DNA of 64,000 nucleotides, taken from Amycolatopsis sp. CA-230715 (GTDB lineage Bacteria > Actinomycetota > Actinomycetes > Mycobacteriales > Pseudonocardiaceae). Positions 33,180 through 42,420 of this stretch are shown in pieces. The translations under genes were made by a program, and so were the position numbers. The stretch covers positions 9,113,501 through 9,177,500 of the forward strand of contig NZ_CP059997.1 in NCBI RefSeq assembly GCF_018736145.1, written 5' to 3'. Each line of letters begins with the position of its first letter. The first letter of the stretch is position 1. The notes under the pieces were generated by a model that was not told the origin of the DNA, made no database searches, and saw only the letters and a program-made list of their open reading frames with translations.

Positions 33180-34186
33180 GGTGCGATCACCTGAATCCCT
33201 TCTCCGGCGGCGGAGCCGACGACCACGCGCGAGGTCGCTTCGTCCACGGTCACCGAGTTCGGTTGGCGAACGGTCGGGAAGCGGTACTTCTCCACCGGCT
33301 CGCCACCACGGACGTCGTAGCCGACCACCTGGTTGACGCCGGTGAGCGTCACCCAGGCGAGCGCCTTCTTCGCGTCGTAAGCGATGCCGTACGCGCCACC
33401 GGGCACCGGGAATCGCTGCCGCATGAGCAGTGGATCGGTCGAGAACGCGATGAGCGCGCCCGCCTTCACGTCGGTGACCAGCACCCGGCCGAACGAATCG
33501 GCGACGGCGTTCGCCACGCCCTCGCCCGCCCTGAGGCCTTCGCCGACCTTGCCGCCCGGCACGTCGACCGCGAACAGGGCGGTGCGGAGGCGGTCGAGCA
33601 CCACGGTCTTGTCGCCCGCGGTCAGGACGTCGTCGGCGCTGTAGAGGCTGCCACCGATGGTCCTGGCCACCTTGCCGCCGTCGAGGACGGCGATCTCCTT
33701 GCGGTCGCGGACCGACACGAGTGTCTGGTTGCCCACGGTGGTCGCCGCGCTCGGCTTCCCTGGCACGGCGAGTTCGGTGACCGTGCCCGCGGGGAGCGCG
33801 ATCTCGGCGACCTTGCCGCTCCCGGGCACGCTGACGAGCAGGCGACCGTCCGACGGCGTGATCCGTTCCGCGGGACCGGGCAGCGGGACGGTTTTCGGCG
33901 GTGCGGTGAGCGCGCCGAGGTCGTAGAGCCGCACCGACGGCGGCGTCTGCAGGCCGACGGCGAGCGTCGTGCCCTCGGTGGCGACCGCGGTGACGTTCCC
34001 CGGCGTCGAAAACACCGAGCCCGCGGGCTTCGCTGTCACCGGGGGCGCGGTCGCGGGCACGGCCGCGACGGGGTTCTGCACGATCTGCAGGTCGTCCTTC
34101 TGGCTCGTGCCGGACGAGCAGGCCGTCGTGGCCAGCGCGCAGGCCAGCGGGATCGCTACCAGCCGCGCGGTGGCGAGCCTACGCAC
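33176..34186 (-). CDS. Secreted lipoprotein with beta-propeller repeats
   Basis: 336 aa. GTG 34186 is preferred because GGAGG lies seven bases upstream; a longer frame to 34231 has no site. Signal peptide with lipobox-like LATTAC (VAIPLACALATTACSSG). The rest is repeats of short strand-turn units such as GNVTAVATEGTTLAVGLQ and AVADSFGRVLVTDVKAG, typical of a YncE/NHL-like propeller. Exported and lipid-anchored by prediction. First gene of a pair with the DUF5703 gene. Confidence 0.75.
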   Translation of the reverse strand: MRRLATARLVAIPLACALATTACSSGTSQKDDLQIVQNPVAAVPATAPPVTAKPAGSVFSTPGNVTAVATEGTTLAVGLQTPPSVRLYDLGALTAPPKTVPLPGPAERITPSDGRLLVSVPGSGKVAEIALPAGTVTELAVPGKPSAATTVGNQTLVSVRDRKEIAVLDGGKVARTIGGSLYSADDVLTAGDKTVVLDRLRTALFAVDVPGGKVGEGLRAGEGVANAVADSFGRVLVTDVKAGALIAFSTDPLLMRQRFPVPGGAYGIAYDAKKALAWVTLTGVNQVVGYDVRGGEPVEKYRFPTVRQPNSVTVDEATSRVVVGSAAGEGIQVIAP

Positions 34187-34266
34187 AGTGAAGCCTCCAG
34201 GTCGTCGTGCCGTGACTCCAGCATCCCCCACGGACGCCGTGTCGTCACGTGCGTGTCATCCGGTAG

Positions 34267-35223
34267 TCACCTCGGCCACCGTTCGGGGTAACCGAATTCG
34301 AGCGCGCTGACGTCGTCGAGCGCGGATTTGATGGCGGGCGGCAGCGTGATCTCGTCGGCGGCGAGCGAACCGGTGAGCTGCCCGGTGTCCCGCGCCCCGA
34401 CGACGGGGGCGACCACGCCCGGCCGGTCGCGGACCCACGCGAGCGCCACGCACAGCGGTGAGGTGCCGAGCCCGTCGGCCGCCGTCATGACCGCCTGCAC
34501 GATCCTGGCCGCCCGCTCGGTGCGGTGCTGTTCGACGTAACCCGCGTAGGTCGGCGACGCGCCGCGCGAGTCCGCCGGGGTGCCGTTGCGGTACTTGCCG
34601 GTTAGCACGCCGCGGCCGAGCGGCGCCCAGGGGAGGAGCCCGACGCCGTGGTACTCCGCCGCCGGAACGACTTCGCGCTCGACGCCGCGCTGCACCAGCG
34701 AGTACTCCATCTGGCAGGAGACGACCGAAGAGCGGCCGCTGACCGTCGCGAGCTGCCAGCCGGAGTAGTTGGAGACACCGACGTAGCGGACTTTGCCGCT
34801 GGTCACGGCGAAATCGAGAGCGGAGAGCGTTTCCTCGAGCGGGACCGAAGGGTCCCACGCGTGCAGCTGCCAAAGGTCGACGTGGTCAACGCCGAGCCGT
34901 CGTAACGAACCGTCCAAAGCGGACAGCAGGGCGCCACGGGACGCGCCGCCGCCGAACGGGCCATCGGTGCGCCGCGCCACGGCCTTGGTGGCGAGGACGA
35001 TGTCGTCGCGCGGCACCAGGTCGCCGAGCAGCGAGCCGAGTACGCGCTCGCTCTCGCCCTCGCCGTAGATGTCGGCGGTGTCGACCAGCGTGCCGCCACC
35101 GTCGACGAACGCGACGAGCTGGCTCGCGGCTTCCTCGGCGTCGGTGTCGCTGCCCCAGCTCATGGTGCCGAGCGCCATCCTGGACACGCGGAGTCCCGAC
35201 CGGCCGAGCTGTCGCTTCTCCAT
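34267..35223 (-). CDS. Aldo/keto reductase
   Basis: 318 aa. The catalytic tetrad is visible: Asp and Tyr in DTADIYG, Lys in LATKAV, His in LWQLHAWD. NADPH-binding end GARDTGQL. TIM-barrel reductase of aldehydes and ketones; substrate unknown. Monocistronic, divergent from uppP with a 173-base gap. Confidence 0.9.
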   Translation of the reverse strand: MEKRQLGRSGLRVSRMALGTMSWGSDTDAEEAASQLVAFVDGGGTLVDTADIYGEGESERVLGSLLGDLVPRDDIVLATKAVARRTDGPFGGGASRGALLSALDGSLRRLGVDHVDLWQLHAWDPSVPLEETLSALDFAVTSGKVRYVGVSNYSGWQLATVSGRSSVVSCQMEYSLVQRGVEREVVPAAEYHGVGLLPWAPLGRGVLTGKYRNGTPADSRGASPTYAGYVEQHRTERAARIVQAVMTAADGLGTSPLCVALAWVRDRPGVVAPVVGARDTGQLTGSLAADEITLPPAIKSALDDVSALEFGYPERWPR

Positions 35224-35396
35224 GACGCGCGAGCCTAGCCGCAGCCCCTTCGCGCGCGTGACGAAGGCGAGTCATGTCGCGCGCGGGCACCCCGTTAGTG
35301 TCTGCGCCGAACACGCTTCGCAGTGCTTTGCACCCCCAACCGACGGAAGGATCGCGGAACGGATGAAGGTCTTCGGCATGGCGGAGGTCGGCTGAA

Positions 35397-36239
35397 ATGG
35401 GCTGGTTCGAAGCACTCGTCCTCGGTCTGGTCCAGGGGCTGACCGAGTTCCTCCCGATCTCGTCGAGCGCGCACCTGCGGATCACCGCGGCGCTCGCCGG
35501 GTGGGACGACCCCGGCGCCGCGTTCACCGCGGTCACCCAGATCGGTACCGAGCTCGCCGTCATCCTGTACTTCGCGAAGAAGATCGGGCACGTCCTCGTC
35601 GCGTGGTTCTTCTCCCTGTACAAGAAGGACTGGCGCGGGCACCCCGACGCGCGGCTCGGCTGGCTGATCATCGTCGGCTCGCTCCCGATCGTCGTGATCG
35701 GCCTGCTGTTCCAGCACGACATCGACCACGCGTTCCGCGATCTGCGGATCACCGCGACCATGCTGATCGTGTTCGGCGTGATCCTGCTGATCGCCGATCG
35801 CGTCGGGCGGAACTACCGCGATCTCGACCACCTGACGGTCCCGCACGGCCTGGTCTACGGGTTCGCGCAGGCGCTCGCCGTGATCCCCGGCGTCTCGCGC
35901 TCGGGCGGCACGACCAGCGCCGGGCTGTTCATGGGCTACAAGCGTTCCGAAGCGGCGGAGTACTCGTTCCTGCTCGCGGTGCCCGCGGTGCTCGGCTCTG
36001 GTCTCTACAAGCTGACCGACATCGGCAAGAACGGTGAGACGGCGCAGTGGGGTCCGACGATCCTCGCCACGCTGATCGCCTTCGCCGTCGGTTACGCCGT
36101 CATCGCCTGGCTGATGGCCTACATCAAGAAGGGCAGCTTCGTGCCGTTCGTGGTGTACCGGATCGCGCTCGGCGCCCTGCTGTTCGTGCTGATCTTCACC
36201 CACGTGCTGGACCCGAACGCGGGGCCGACCGGTACCTGA
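35397..36239 (+). CDS. uppP: Undecaprenyl-diphosphatase (bacitracin resistance protein)
   Basis: 280 aa membrane protein. The two family motifs are intact: GLVQGLTEFLPISSSAHL and PGVSRSGGT. It recycles undecaprenyl pyrophosphate to the monophosphate carrier for peptidoglycan synthesis. A 10-codon open frame (35363-35395) ends two bases before the ATG and might act as a leader, but that is speculative. Followed after 38 bases by the phosphatase gene. Confidence 0.95.
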   Translation: MGWFEALVLGLVQGLTEFLPISSSAHLRITAALAGWDDPGAAFTAVTQIGTELAVILYFAKKIGHVLVAWFFSLYKKDWRGHPDARLGWLIIVGSLPIVVIGLLFQHDIDHAFRDLRITATMLIVFGVILLIADRVGRNYRDLDHLTVPHGLVYGFAQALAVIPGVSRSGGTTSAGLFMGYKRSEAAEYSFLLAVPAVLGSGLYKLTDIGKNGETAQWGPTILATLIAFAVGYAVIAWLMAYIKKGSFVPFVVYRIALGALLFVLIFTHVLDPNAGPTGT

Positions 36240-36277
36240 TCGAAACGACGTAGGGTGACCCCCATGGGAGTACCTCG

Positions 36278-36997
36278 ATGAGCACGGTCATCCTGCTGCG
36301 CCACGGCCGGTCCACCGCGAACGGCTCCGGCGTGCTGGCGGGCAGGACGCCGAAGGTCGGTCTCGACGAGACGGGGCGCGCGCAGGCGGACGCGCTGGTC
36401 GAGCGGCTGGCCGAGGTCCCGGTGGCCGAGGTCGTCGTGTCCCCGTTGCTGCGGTGCAAGCAAACCGTGGCGCCGTTGGTGGCCGCGCGGGATCTCGCCA
36501 AGCACGTGGAGCCCAGACTGTCCGAAGTGGACTACGGCGACTGGACGAACCGCGAGCTGAAGTCGCTGGTCAAGGAACCGCTGTGGCGGGTCGTGCAGGC
36601 GCACCCGTCGGCGGCGGTGTTCCCCGGTGGTGAGGGGCTCGCGGCGATGCAGGCGCGGGCGGTCGCAGCCGTCCGCGAGCACGACGCGCGGATCACCGCG
36701 GCGCACGGCGACCACGCGGTGTGGGTGCTGTGCAGCCACGGCGACGTGCTCAAGGCGATCATCGCCGACGCGCTCGGGCAGCACCTCGACTCGTTCCAGC
36801 GCATCGTGGTGGACCCCGCGGCGGTCTCGGTGGTGCGGTACACCGAGACGCGGCCGTTCGTGCTCAGGGTGAACGACCACGGCGGCGATCTCGCCGGGAT
36901 CGTGCCGCCGAAACCGCGCAGTGGCAAGAAGAAGGCGAGCTCCGATGCCGAGGTCGGCGGCTCGACGGGTGCTCAGGGAAGGAAGGGCAGGAAATGA
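36278..36997 (+). CDS. Histidine phosphatase (MSMEG_4193-like)
   Basis: 239 aa. Phosphoglycerate-mutase superfamily: the RHG motif (LLRHGRSTANG) holds the phospho-accepting His, and CSHGDVL the second His. Length and the lysine-rich tail (PRSGKKKASS) fit the MSMEG_4193 family of actinobacterial phosphatases. Stop overlaps the M3 peptidase start (ATGA). Confidence 0.85.
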   Translation: MSTVILLRHGRSTANGSGVLAGRTPKVGLDETGRAQADALVERLAEVPVAEVVVSPLLRCKQTVAPLVAARDLAKHVEPRLSEVDYGDWTNRELKSLVKEPLWRVVQAHPSAAVFPGGEGLAAMQARAVAAVREHDARITAAHGDHAVWVLCSHGDVLKAIIADALGQHLDSFQRIVVDPAAVSVVRYTETRPFVLRVNDHGGDLAGIVPPKPRSGKKKASSDAEVGGSTGAQGRKGRK

Positions 36998-39060
36998 CCG
37001 CACCGGAGCAGCTGTCGCCGGACAACCCGTTCGCGGCGCCGAGCGATCTCCCGTACGGCCTGCCCCCGTTCGACCGAGTCTCGGACGAGCACTTCGCGCC
37101 CGCGTTCGACGCGGGACTCGCCGAGCACGCGGCGGAGGTCGCGCGGATCGCGGACAGCGAGGAAGCGCCGACGTTCGAGAACACGGTGGCCGCGCTCGAA
37201 CGGTCCGGCACGCTCCTGACCAGGGTGTCGTCGGTGTTCTTCAACCTGACCTCGTCGGACACGAACCCCGAGCGGCAGCGCTTGCAGGCCTCCGTCGCGC
37301 CACGGCTGGCGGCACACCACGACGCGATCTACCTGAACCCGAAGCTCGCGGCCAGGGTCACCGCGGTGTTCGAGGCGCGCGAGACACTCGACCTCGACCC
37401 CGAGTCGGCGTGGTTGTTGCAGCGCTACCACACGGATTTCCAGCGGGCGGGCGCAGAACTGCCCGAGGAGAAGCAGGCGCGGCTCCGCGAGCTGAACGAG
37501 CGGCTTTCCTCGCTCAGCACCCGGTTCCAGGAGAACCTGTTGGCCGACAGCAACGATCTCGCGATCGTCGTGGCGGACGCCGCCGAGCTGGCCGGACTGT
37601 CCGAAGGGGAGATCAGGGCGGCGGCCGAGGCCGCCACGGCGCGCGGCGAAGACGGCAAGTACGTGCTGAAGCTCGGCCTGCCGACCGGCCAGCCGGTGCT
37701 CGCCTCGCTGGAAAACCGCGCGCTGCGGGAGCGGGTCTACCGCGCCGCGACGAGCCGGGGCAACCGCGGGAACGAGCACGACAACAAGGCCGTACTGGCG
37801 GAGATCGCGACGCTGCGCGCCGAGCGGGCCGCGATACTGGGCTACGAAAGCCACGCGTCGTACATCATCGCGGACGAGACGGCGCGGACGGCGGAAGCCG
37901 CCGTCGGACTGCTGAGGCGGCTGGCGCCGGTCGCCGTCGCCAACGCGAAGGCCGAGGCGGACGAGCTGCGGCAGTACCTCGCCGCCGACGAGCCCGGCGC
38001 GGAGTTCGAGCCGTGGGATTGGGCCTTCTACGCCGAACGGCTGCGCCGGGACCGGTTCGACCTCGACGAATCGGCGCTGCGCCCGTACTTCGAGTTGGAC
38101 CGCGTGGTGGTCGATGGCATCTTCTACGCGGCGTCGCGGCTGTACGGGCTCACCTTCAGCGAGCGGCACGACCTGCCGAAGTACCACGCGAGCGTGCGGG
38201 TGTTCGAGGTGTTCGACGCCGACGGTGCCCCGCTGGGCATCTTCATCGGCGACTACTACACGCGCGATTCCAAGCGCGGCGGCGCGTGGATGAACAACTT
38301 CGTCGACCAGTCCGGCCTGTTCGGGTACCGGCCGGTGGTGGTGAACAACCTCAACATCGCGAAACCGCCGGAGGGCGAGCCGACGCTGCTCAGCCTTGAC
38401 GAGCTGCACGCGGCCTTCCACGAGTTCGGGCACGCGCTGCACGGTCTCCTTTCCGACGTGCGGTACCCGACGTTCTCCGGTGCCAACGTGGCACGCGACT
38501 TCGTCGAATATCCCTCGCAGGTCAACGAAATGTGGATGTTCTGGCCGGAGGTGCTCGCGAACTACGCGAAGCACTGGGAAACCGGGGAACCGCTGCCACA
38601 GGCCGCAGTGGACGCTTTGCTGGCCTCGCGGAAGTACGGTGAAGGCTACGCGACCACCGAATACCTCGCGGCCTCCTTGCTGGACCAGGCGTGGCACGCG
38701 CTCGGCCCCGGCGAGACCGTCGCCGACGTGGAGAAGTTCGAAGCGACCGCGCTCGAAGAAGCGGGCGTGGCGCTCGGCACGGTGCTGCCGCGCTACCGCA
38801 GCACGTACTTCGCGCACATCTTCAGCGGCGGCTACAGCGCCGGGTACTACTCGTACATCTGGAGCGAGGTGCTCGACGCCGACAGCGTCGAATGGTTCCG
38901 CGAAAACGGTGGCCTCACCAGGGAAAACGGCGACTACTTCCGGCGCGAGCTGCTCAGCAGGGGCGGGAGCGTCGACTCCATGACGGCCTTCCGCGCGTTC
39001 CGCGGCCGCGACCCGGAAATCGCCCCGCTGCTCAAGCGCCGGGGCCTCGAAGGGTCCTGA
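36994..39060 (+). CDS. M3 family oligopeptidase / peptidyl-dipeptidase Dcp
   Basis: 688 aa. Zinc motif HEFGH (AAFHEFGHALHGLL, nt ~38416) with the downstream Glu region FVEYPSQVNEMW; HIFSGGYSAGYYSYIWSEVLDAD is the conserved M3 C-terminal segment. Cytosolic zinc peptidase that trims short peptides, often releasing C-terminal dipeptides. Coupled to the preceding phosphatase. No signal peptide. Confidence 0.92.
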   Translation: MTAPEQLSPDNPFAAPSDLPYGLPPFDRVSDEHFAPAFDAGLAEHAAEVARIADSEEAPTFENTVAALERSGTLLTRVSSVFFNLTSSDTNPERQRLQASVAPRLAAHHDAIYLNPKLAARVTAVFEARETLDLDPESAWLLQRYHTDFQRAGAELPEEKQARLRELNERLSSLSTRFQENLLADSNDLAIVVADAAELAGLSEGEIRAAAEAATARGEDGKYVLKLGLPTGQPVLASLENRALRERVYRAATSRGNRGNEHDNKAVLAEIATLRAERAAILGYESHASYIIADETARTAEAAVGLLRRLAPVAVANAKAEADELRQYLAADEPGAEFEPWDWAFYAERLRRDRFDLDESALRPYFELDRVVVDGIFYAASRLYGLTFSERHDLPKYHASVRVFEVFDADGAPLGIFIGDYYTRDSKRGGAWMNNFVDQSGLFGYRPVVVNNLNIAKPPEGEPTLLSLDELHAAFHEFGHALHGLLSDVRYPTFSGANVARDFVEYPSQVNEMWMFWPEVLANYAKHWETGEPLPQAAVDALLASRKYGEGYATTEYLAASLLDQAWHALGPGETVADVEKFEATALEEAGVALGTVLPRYRSTYFAHIFSGGYSAGYYSYIWSEVLDADSVEWFRENGGLTRENGDYFRRELLSRGGSVDSMTAFRAFRGRDPEIAPLLKRRGLEGS

Positions 39061-39072
39061 CCCGGCGGGACT

Positions 39073-39576
39073 TCACGGGGTAGGAGGGCGCCCGTCGCCG
39101 GCGAGTTCGTAAGCCTCGGCACGGGTGGTCACGAGCTTGTCGAGCGCGGCGTTGAGTGTGGCTTCTTCTCGACCGAAGTGTTCGCTCATCCGCTGGTGCA
39201 GGCGGTGGAGCTGCGCGCGCAAGCCGTGCGCTGTCGTGGTGCCGTTCGACGACCGGTCGTCGAGGAGTTGCTCGAATTCGGCGATCAGCTCCGCGAGCAC
39301 GAGGTGATCGGCTTTGAGCCGCTCGATCGTGGGTTTCAACTCCGGGCACTCGGCGAGAAGGCGCGCGAAGAGGCCATTGTCCTCGCGTACGTGATGGTCG
39401 GTGAGCGCCGAGCAGAATCCGTGGCAGTGCGCGAGGAGATCGGTGGACAGGGACGTCGTGGTTTTCGTCGTGCGTGCGCGGTTCAGTTCACGGTCGATCC
39501 GTTTGAGTTCGCGTTCGAGGCGGTGGTGGATCGTCTGCAGCTCGAACTTCCAGGCGATGACTCGGTCTCGGGTCAT
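39073..39576 (-). CDS. Hemerythrin-like HHE domain protein
   Basis: 167 aa. Helical bundle with spaced His/Glu residues: TIHHRLERELKRID, LAHCHGFCSALTDHHVREDNGLF, KADHLVL, MSEHFGREEATL. These could bind a di-iron centre; such proteins sense oxygen or nitric oxide or handle iron. Start overlaps the epimerase stop (ATGA); last gene of a PadR-epimerase-hemerythrin operon. Confidence 0.8.
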   Translation of the reverse strand: MTRDRVIAWKFELQTIHHRLERELKRIDRELNRARTTKTTTSLSTDLLAHCHGFCSALTDHHVREDNGLFARLLAECPELKPTIERLKADHLVLAELIAEFEQLLDDRSSNGTTTAHGLRAQLHRLHQRMSEHFGREEATLNAALDKLVTTRAEAYELAGDGRPPTP

Positions 39577-40499
39577 TTGGCTGCTCCTGCGCACTCCCGC
39601 AGGGCGCCCGCGAGATCGGGGTACCGGAATTCGAAGCCGGACTCGAGCAGGCGCGCCGGTGTGACGCGACGGCCGCCGAGCACGATGTCGGCGCCTGCCC
39701 CGACGAAGAGCCGCGCGAGCAGCGCGGGCGATCTGCGCGGTGGATCGGCCGCAGTCGCCCGCGCCAGCGTTTCGGCGAACTCCCGGCTGCGAACGTGCTC
39801 CGGTGCGACCAAGTTGTAGGCACCCTTCCAGCTGTCGTCGCCCAGTGCCCGCCGCACGAACGCGACGACGTCGTCGAGGTGGATCCAGGGCAGCCATTGC
39901 GATCCTGGCGCGAAGTACGAGGACCTGCCTTTGCGCGCCTGATCGAGCTGCCACTTCAGCCCGCCGCCGTTCCCGGTGAGCACGAAACTGAGGCGCAGCA
40001 ACACAGTCCGTGCCGCCGGTTCGGCGGCCGCGGCGGTTTCCCATTCCCGTGATCCTCGCGTGTGCTCTCCGGGGATTGGTGCGGTCTTCTCGTCGACCAG
40101 TCCGTCCGCGGGAGCGCCGAACCCGTAGACACCGACCGAGGACGCGTTGAGCAGGGTCCGCGGGCCGTTCGGTGCGCGGTGGATCGCGGCGACGAGCTGG
40201 AGTGCGCCCTCGATGCGTTGCGCGGTGACCTTCCGCAGGTGCCGTCGGCCGGTGAAGGGTTTGAACACCGGGGCGCCCGCCAAGTTGACCACGTGGTCCG
40301 CTCCGGCGAGCGCGGTCTCCCAGCCGCCGCGTTCGCCGGAGCGGTAGGGGAGATATCCGGCGGCGTTCGGCACGAGGGACCTGGCCCGGTCCAGGTCCCT
40401 CGCCAGCAGCACCACCTCGTACTCGCTGTCGATCAACGCGGCGGCAACGGCTTTGCCGACGAGTCCGGTTCCGCCGGTCATGACGATCCGTTCGGTCAT
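39573..40499 (-). CDS. TIGR01777-type NAD-dependent epimerase/oxidoreductase
   Basis: 308 aa. Rossmann start VMTGGTGLVGKAV; NLAGAPVF; NASSVGVYG; LRLSFVLTGNGGGLKWQL; WIHLDDVV; and the C-terminal DUF1731-like end LLARLFVGAGADIVLGGRRVTPARLLESGFEFRYP. Reaction unknown in this family. Four bases after the PadR gene, so co-transcribed. Confidence 0.85.
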   Translation of the reverse strand: MTERIVMTGGTGLVGKAVAAALIDSEYEVVLLARDLDRARSLVPNAAGYLPYRSGERGGWETALAGADHVVNLAGAPVFKPFTGRRHLRKVTAQRIEGALQLVAAIHRAPNGPRTLLNASSVGVYGFGAPADGLVDEKTAPIPGEHTRGSREWETAAAAEPAARTVLLRLSFVLTGNGGGLKWQLDQARKGRSSYFAPGSQWLPWIHLDDVVAFVRRALGDDSWKGAYNLVAPEHVRSREFAETLARATAADPPRRSPALLARLFVGAGADIVLGGRRVTPARLLESGFEFRYPDLAGALRECAGAAK

Positions 40500-40503
40500 C
40501 GCC

Positions 40504-41067
40504 TCACTCCACGGTGTCGCGGGACGGATCGACCAGCAGCGCCGGAAGCTGGCCGAGGAGGTCGTCGTGCCAGTCGATCTCGAGGCGAAGCCTGCGCAAG
40601 GTGTGTTCGAAGATCATCTTTTCCATCGCGCTGAGGTACGCGGCAGCTTCCTCGCGCAGGTGGCACATCTCCTGGTGCTGGTGCCCGAGCGACGCGCGGC
40701 GGTCCTCGATGGCCGAGCGGACCGCGTCCTCGGTCATACCCGCGACGTGCCCGAGCGCCAGATCGATCGGATCGGGGCTCAGCCGCGCTTCGCGCAGGGC
40801 CGCCGCGCGCTGGACCACCAGCTCGTGCCGTCCTTCCTCGGTGATCTCGTACACCGTGCGCTGCGGACGCCCCCCTTCCTGCTCCGTGCGGACCTTGCGG
40901 ACCAGGCCTTCGGTGTCCATCCGCTGCAACGCGCCGTACAGCGAACCGGGCTTGATGTTCGTCCACCGGTCGACGTGGTCCAGCTGTGCCGCGCGCCGGA
41001 TCTGGTGACCGTGCATGGGGCCGCGGAGTGCCAGATGGCCAAGGACGAACAGTCTCGTTGAGCTCAC
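40504..41067 (-). CDS. PadR-family transcriptional regulator
   Basis: 187 aa. N-terminal winged helix (LFVLGHLALRGPMHGHQIRRAAQLDHVDRWTNIKPGSLYGALQRM ... GGRPQRTVYEITEEGR) plus the C-terminal helical PadR dimerisation part. First gene of its operon, with the palindrome TGATTAATCA 15 bases upstream, so probably autoregulatory. Confidence 0.9.
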   Translation of the reverse strand: MSSTRLFVLGHLALRGPMHGHQIRRAAQLDHVDRWTNIKPGSLYGALQRMDTEGLVRKVRTEQEGGRPQRTVYEITEEGRHELVVQRAAALREARLSPDPIDLALGHVAGMTEDAVRSAIEDRRASLGHQHQEMCHLREEAAAYLSAMEKMIFEHTLRRLRLEIDWHDDLLGQLPALLVDPSRDTVE

Positions 41068-41081
41068 CAGTTAGTCATACC

Positions 41082-41091
41082 TGATTAATCA
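41082..41091. promoter_or_regulatory. Palindrome TGATTAATCA, candidate PadR operator
   Basis: Perfect 10-bp palindrome just before the PadR start, A/T-rich against a GC-rich background. Confidence 0.45.
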
Positions 41092-41117
41092 AACGCGAGC
41101 AATCTGGCGAGCTTCGG

Positions 41118-42287
41118 TCAGGCCACCGAAGTTGAGCCCTTCGCCTCGCGTGGCCGGACGAGGTTTTCCAGGTTCGCCCTGGCGACACGTTTGAGGAACT
41201 CCCCGCGATAGGTGCTGTCACCGGAGTCGTGCATCGCGTCGGTCGTCCAGATCGCGGCTGCCTGGCGTTCCCAGGTGTGGGTCAGGCAGGTGTCCGAGTA
41301 GCTCTCCAGCAGGCTCGGGTCGTCCTTTTCGACCTGCTGGACGATCGCGCGCGCGAGCGCCTCGGCGTCGTGCAGTGCGAGGCTCATTCCTTCCGCGCTC
41401 ATCGGGGAAATGAGGTGCGCCGCGTCCCCGACGAGGTGGAGCCTGCCGTAGCTCATGGGGCTGAACACCACGCCGCGCAGGGGCACGACCTGCTTCGTGA
41501 CGATCGGTCCCCTCGGCACGGTCGTGCAGAACCGCGCGCCGAGTTCGGTCCAGACGCGCTCGTCCGGCCAGTCGTCGACGGTGTCGGTGACCGGGCACTG
41601 CAGGTAGACGCGGCTCGCGTTCGGCCCGCGGGTGATCTGCGCGGCGAAACCACGTGGGTGCACCGCCATCACGGCCAGCGGATCGGCTGGCACCTCCGTC
41701 ATGACGGTCAGCCAGGCGTACCCGAACTCGTGCGTGTGGCAGCTGAGGAAACCGTCGGGTATCGCCGTCCTGCTGACCCCCTGGTAGCCGTCGCTGCCCG
41801 CGACGAAATCGCAGCCGATCACCTTGCTCGTACCGGCGGCGTCCCGGTAGCGCACCAGGGGATGTTCGGTGTCGAGGCCTTCCAGTGAAACGTCCTCGGC
41901 CTCGAAGCGGAGGTCGCCGCCGTCGCGCAGGAACATCCTGATGAGGTTCCGGACGAGGACCTGCTGCGGGACGAAGGCCCCCGCGGTGTCTTCGGGGTCT
42001 TCCACCTGCCATTCGCGTTCTTCGCCGTCGATTATCAACGGAACCGCGCCGCCGGAGGAATTGTGGCGAGGCCCTTCGAGGACCTCTTCCGCTCCCCATT
42101 CGCGCAGCATGCGCACCCCGCGGCCGTTGAGAGAACCGGCTCGCTGCCGGTTCTCGACGTACTCGCGACTGTGCTTTTCCAAGACGGCACAACGGATTCC
42201 GCTGCGCAGGAGGAAGGTGCCGAGCGCGAGCCCCGCGACCCCGCCGCCCACGATGACCACGGTGGTGTGCTCGTCTGCCTGAGTCAT
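41118..42287 (-). CDS. FAD-dependent aromatic monooxygenase, PobA-like
   Basis: 389 aa from ATG 42287 (GGAGA four bases upstream). FAD motifs VVIVGGGVAGLALG and GDAAHLISPMSAEGMSLALHDAE; central AGSDGYQGVSR. Overall most like 4-hydroxybenzoate 3-monooxygenase (length ~390, ENRQRAGSLNGRGVRMLREWG). It would hydroxylate 4-hydroxybenzoate to protocatechuate using NAD(P)H. The next gene upstream is an AraC regulator on the same strand, a likely controller. No ring-cleavage genes are nearby, so the substrate is unproven. Confidence 0.8.
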   Translation of the reverse strand: MTQADEHTTVVIVGGGVAGLALGTFLLRSGIRCAVLEKHSREYVENRQRAGSLNGRGVRMLREWGAEEVLEGPRHNSSGGAVPLIIDGEEREWQVEDPEDTAGAFVPQQVLVRNLIRMFLRDGGDLRFEAEDVSLEGLDTEHPLVRYRDAAGTSKVIGCDFVAGSDGYQGVSRTAIPDGFLSCHTHEFGYAWLTVMTEVPADPLAVMAVHPRGFAAQITRGPNASRVYLQCPVTDTVDDWPDERVWTELGARFCTTVPRGPIVTKQVVPLRGVVFSPMSYGRLHLVGDAAHLISPMSAEGMSLALHDAEALARAIVQQVEKDDPSLLESYSDTCLTHTWERQAAAIWTTDAMHDSGDSTYRGEFLKRVARANLENLVRPREAKGSTSVA

Positions 42288-42420
42288 GTGCTCTCCGAAA
42301 GGAATGAACGCCGACAACCGGGTCGACGCGTGAACTGTCGATTACCACCTTGACCCTTCGCGCCATTTGCGGTCCACCGGTAACCGGGCACCCGATAACG
42401 GAAACCCGCCAACTTCGGCG

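Noticed and set aside
35363..35395. 10-codon leader peptide for uppP
   Set aside because: No attenuator hairpin or codon bias was found, so it was mentioned but not listed as a gene.
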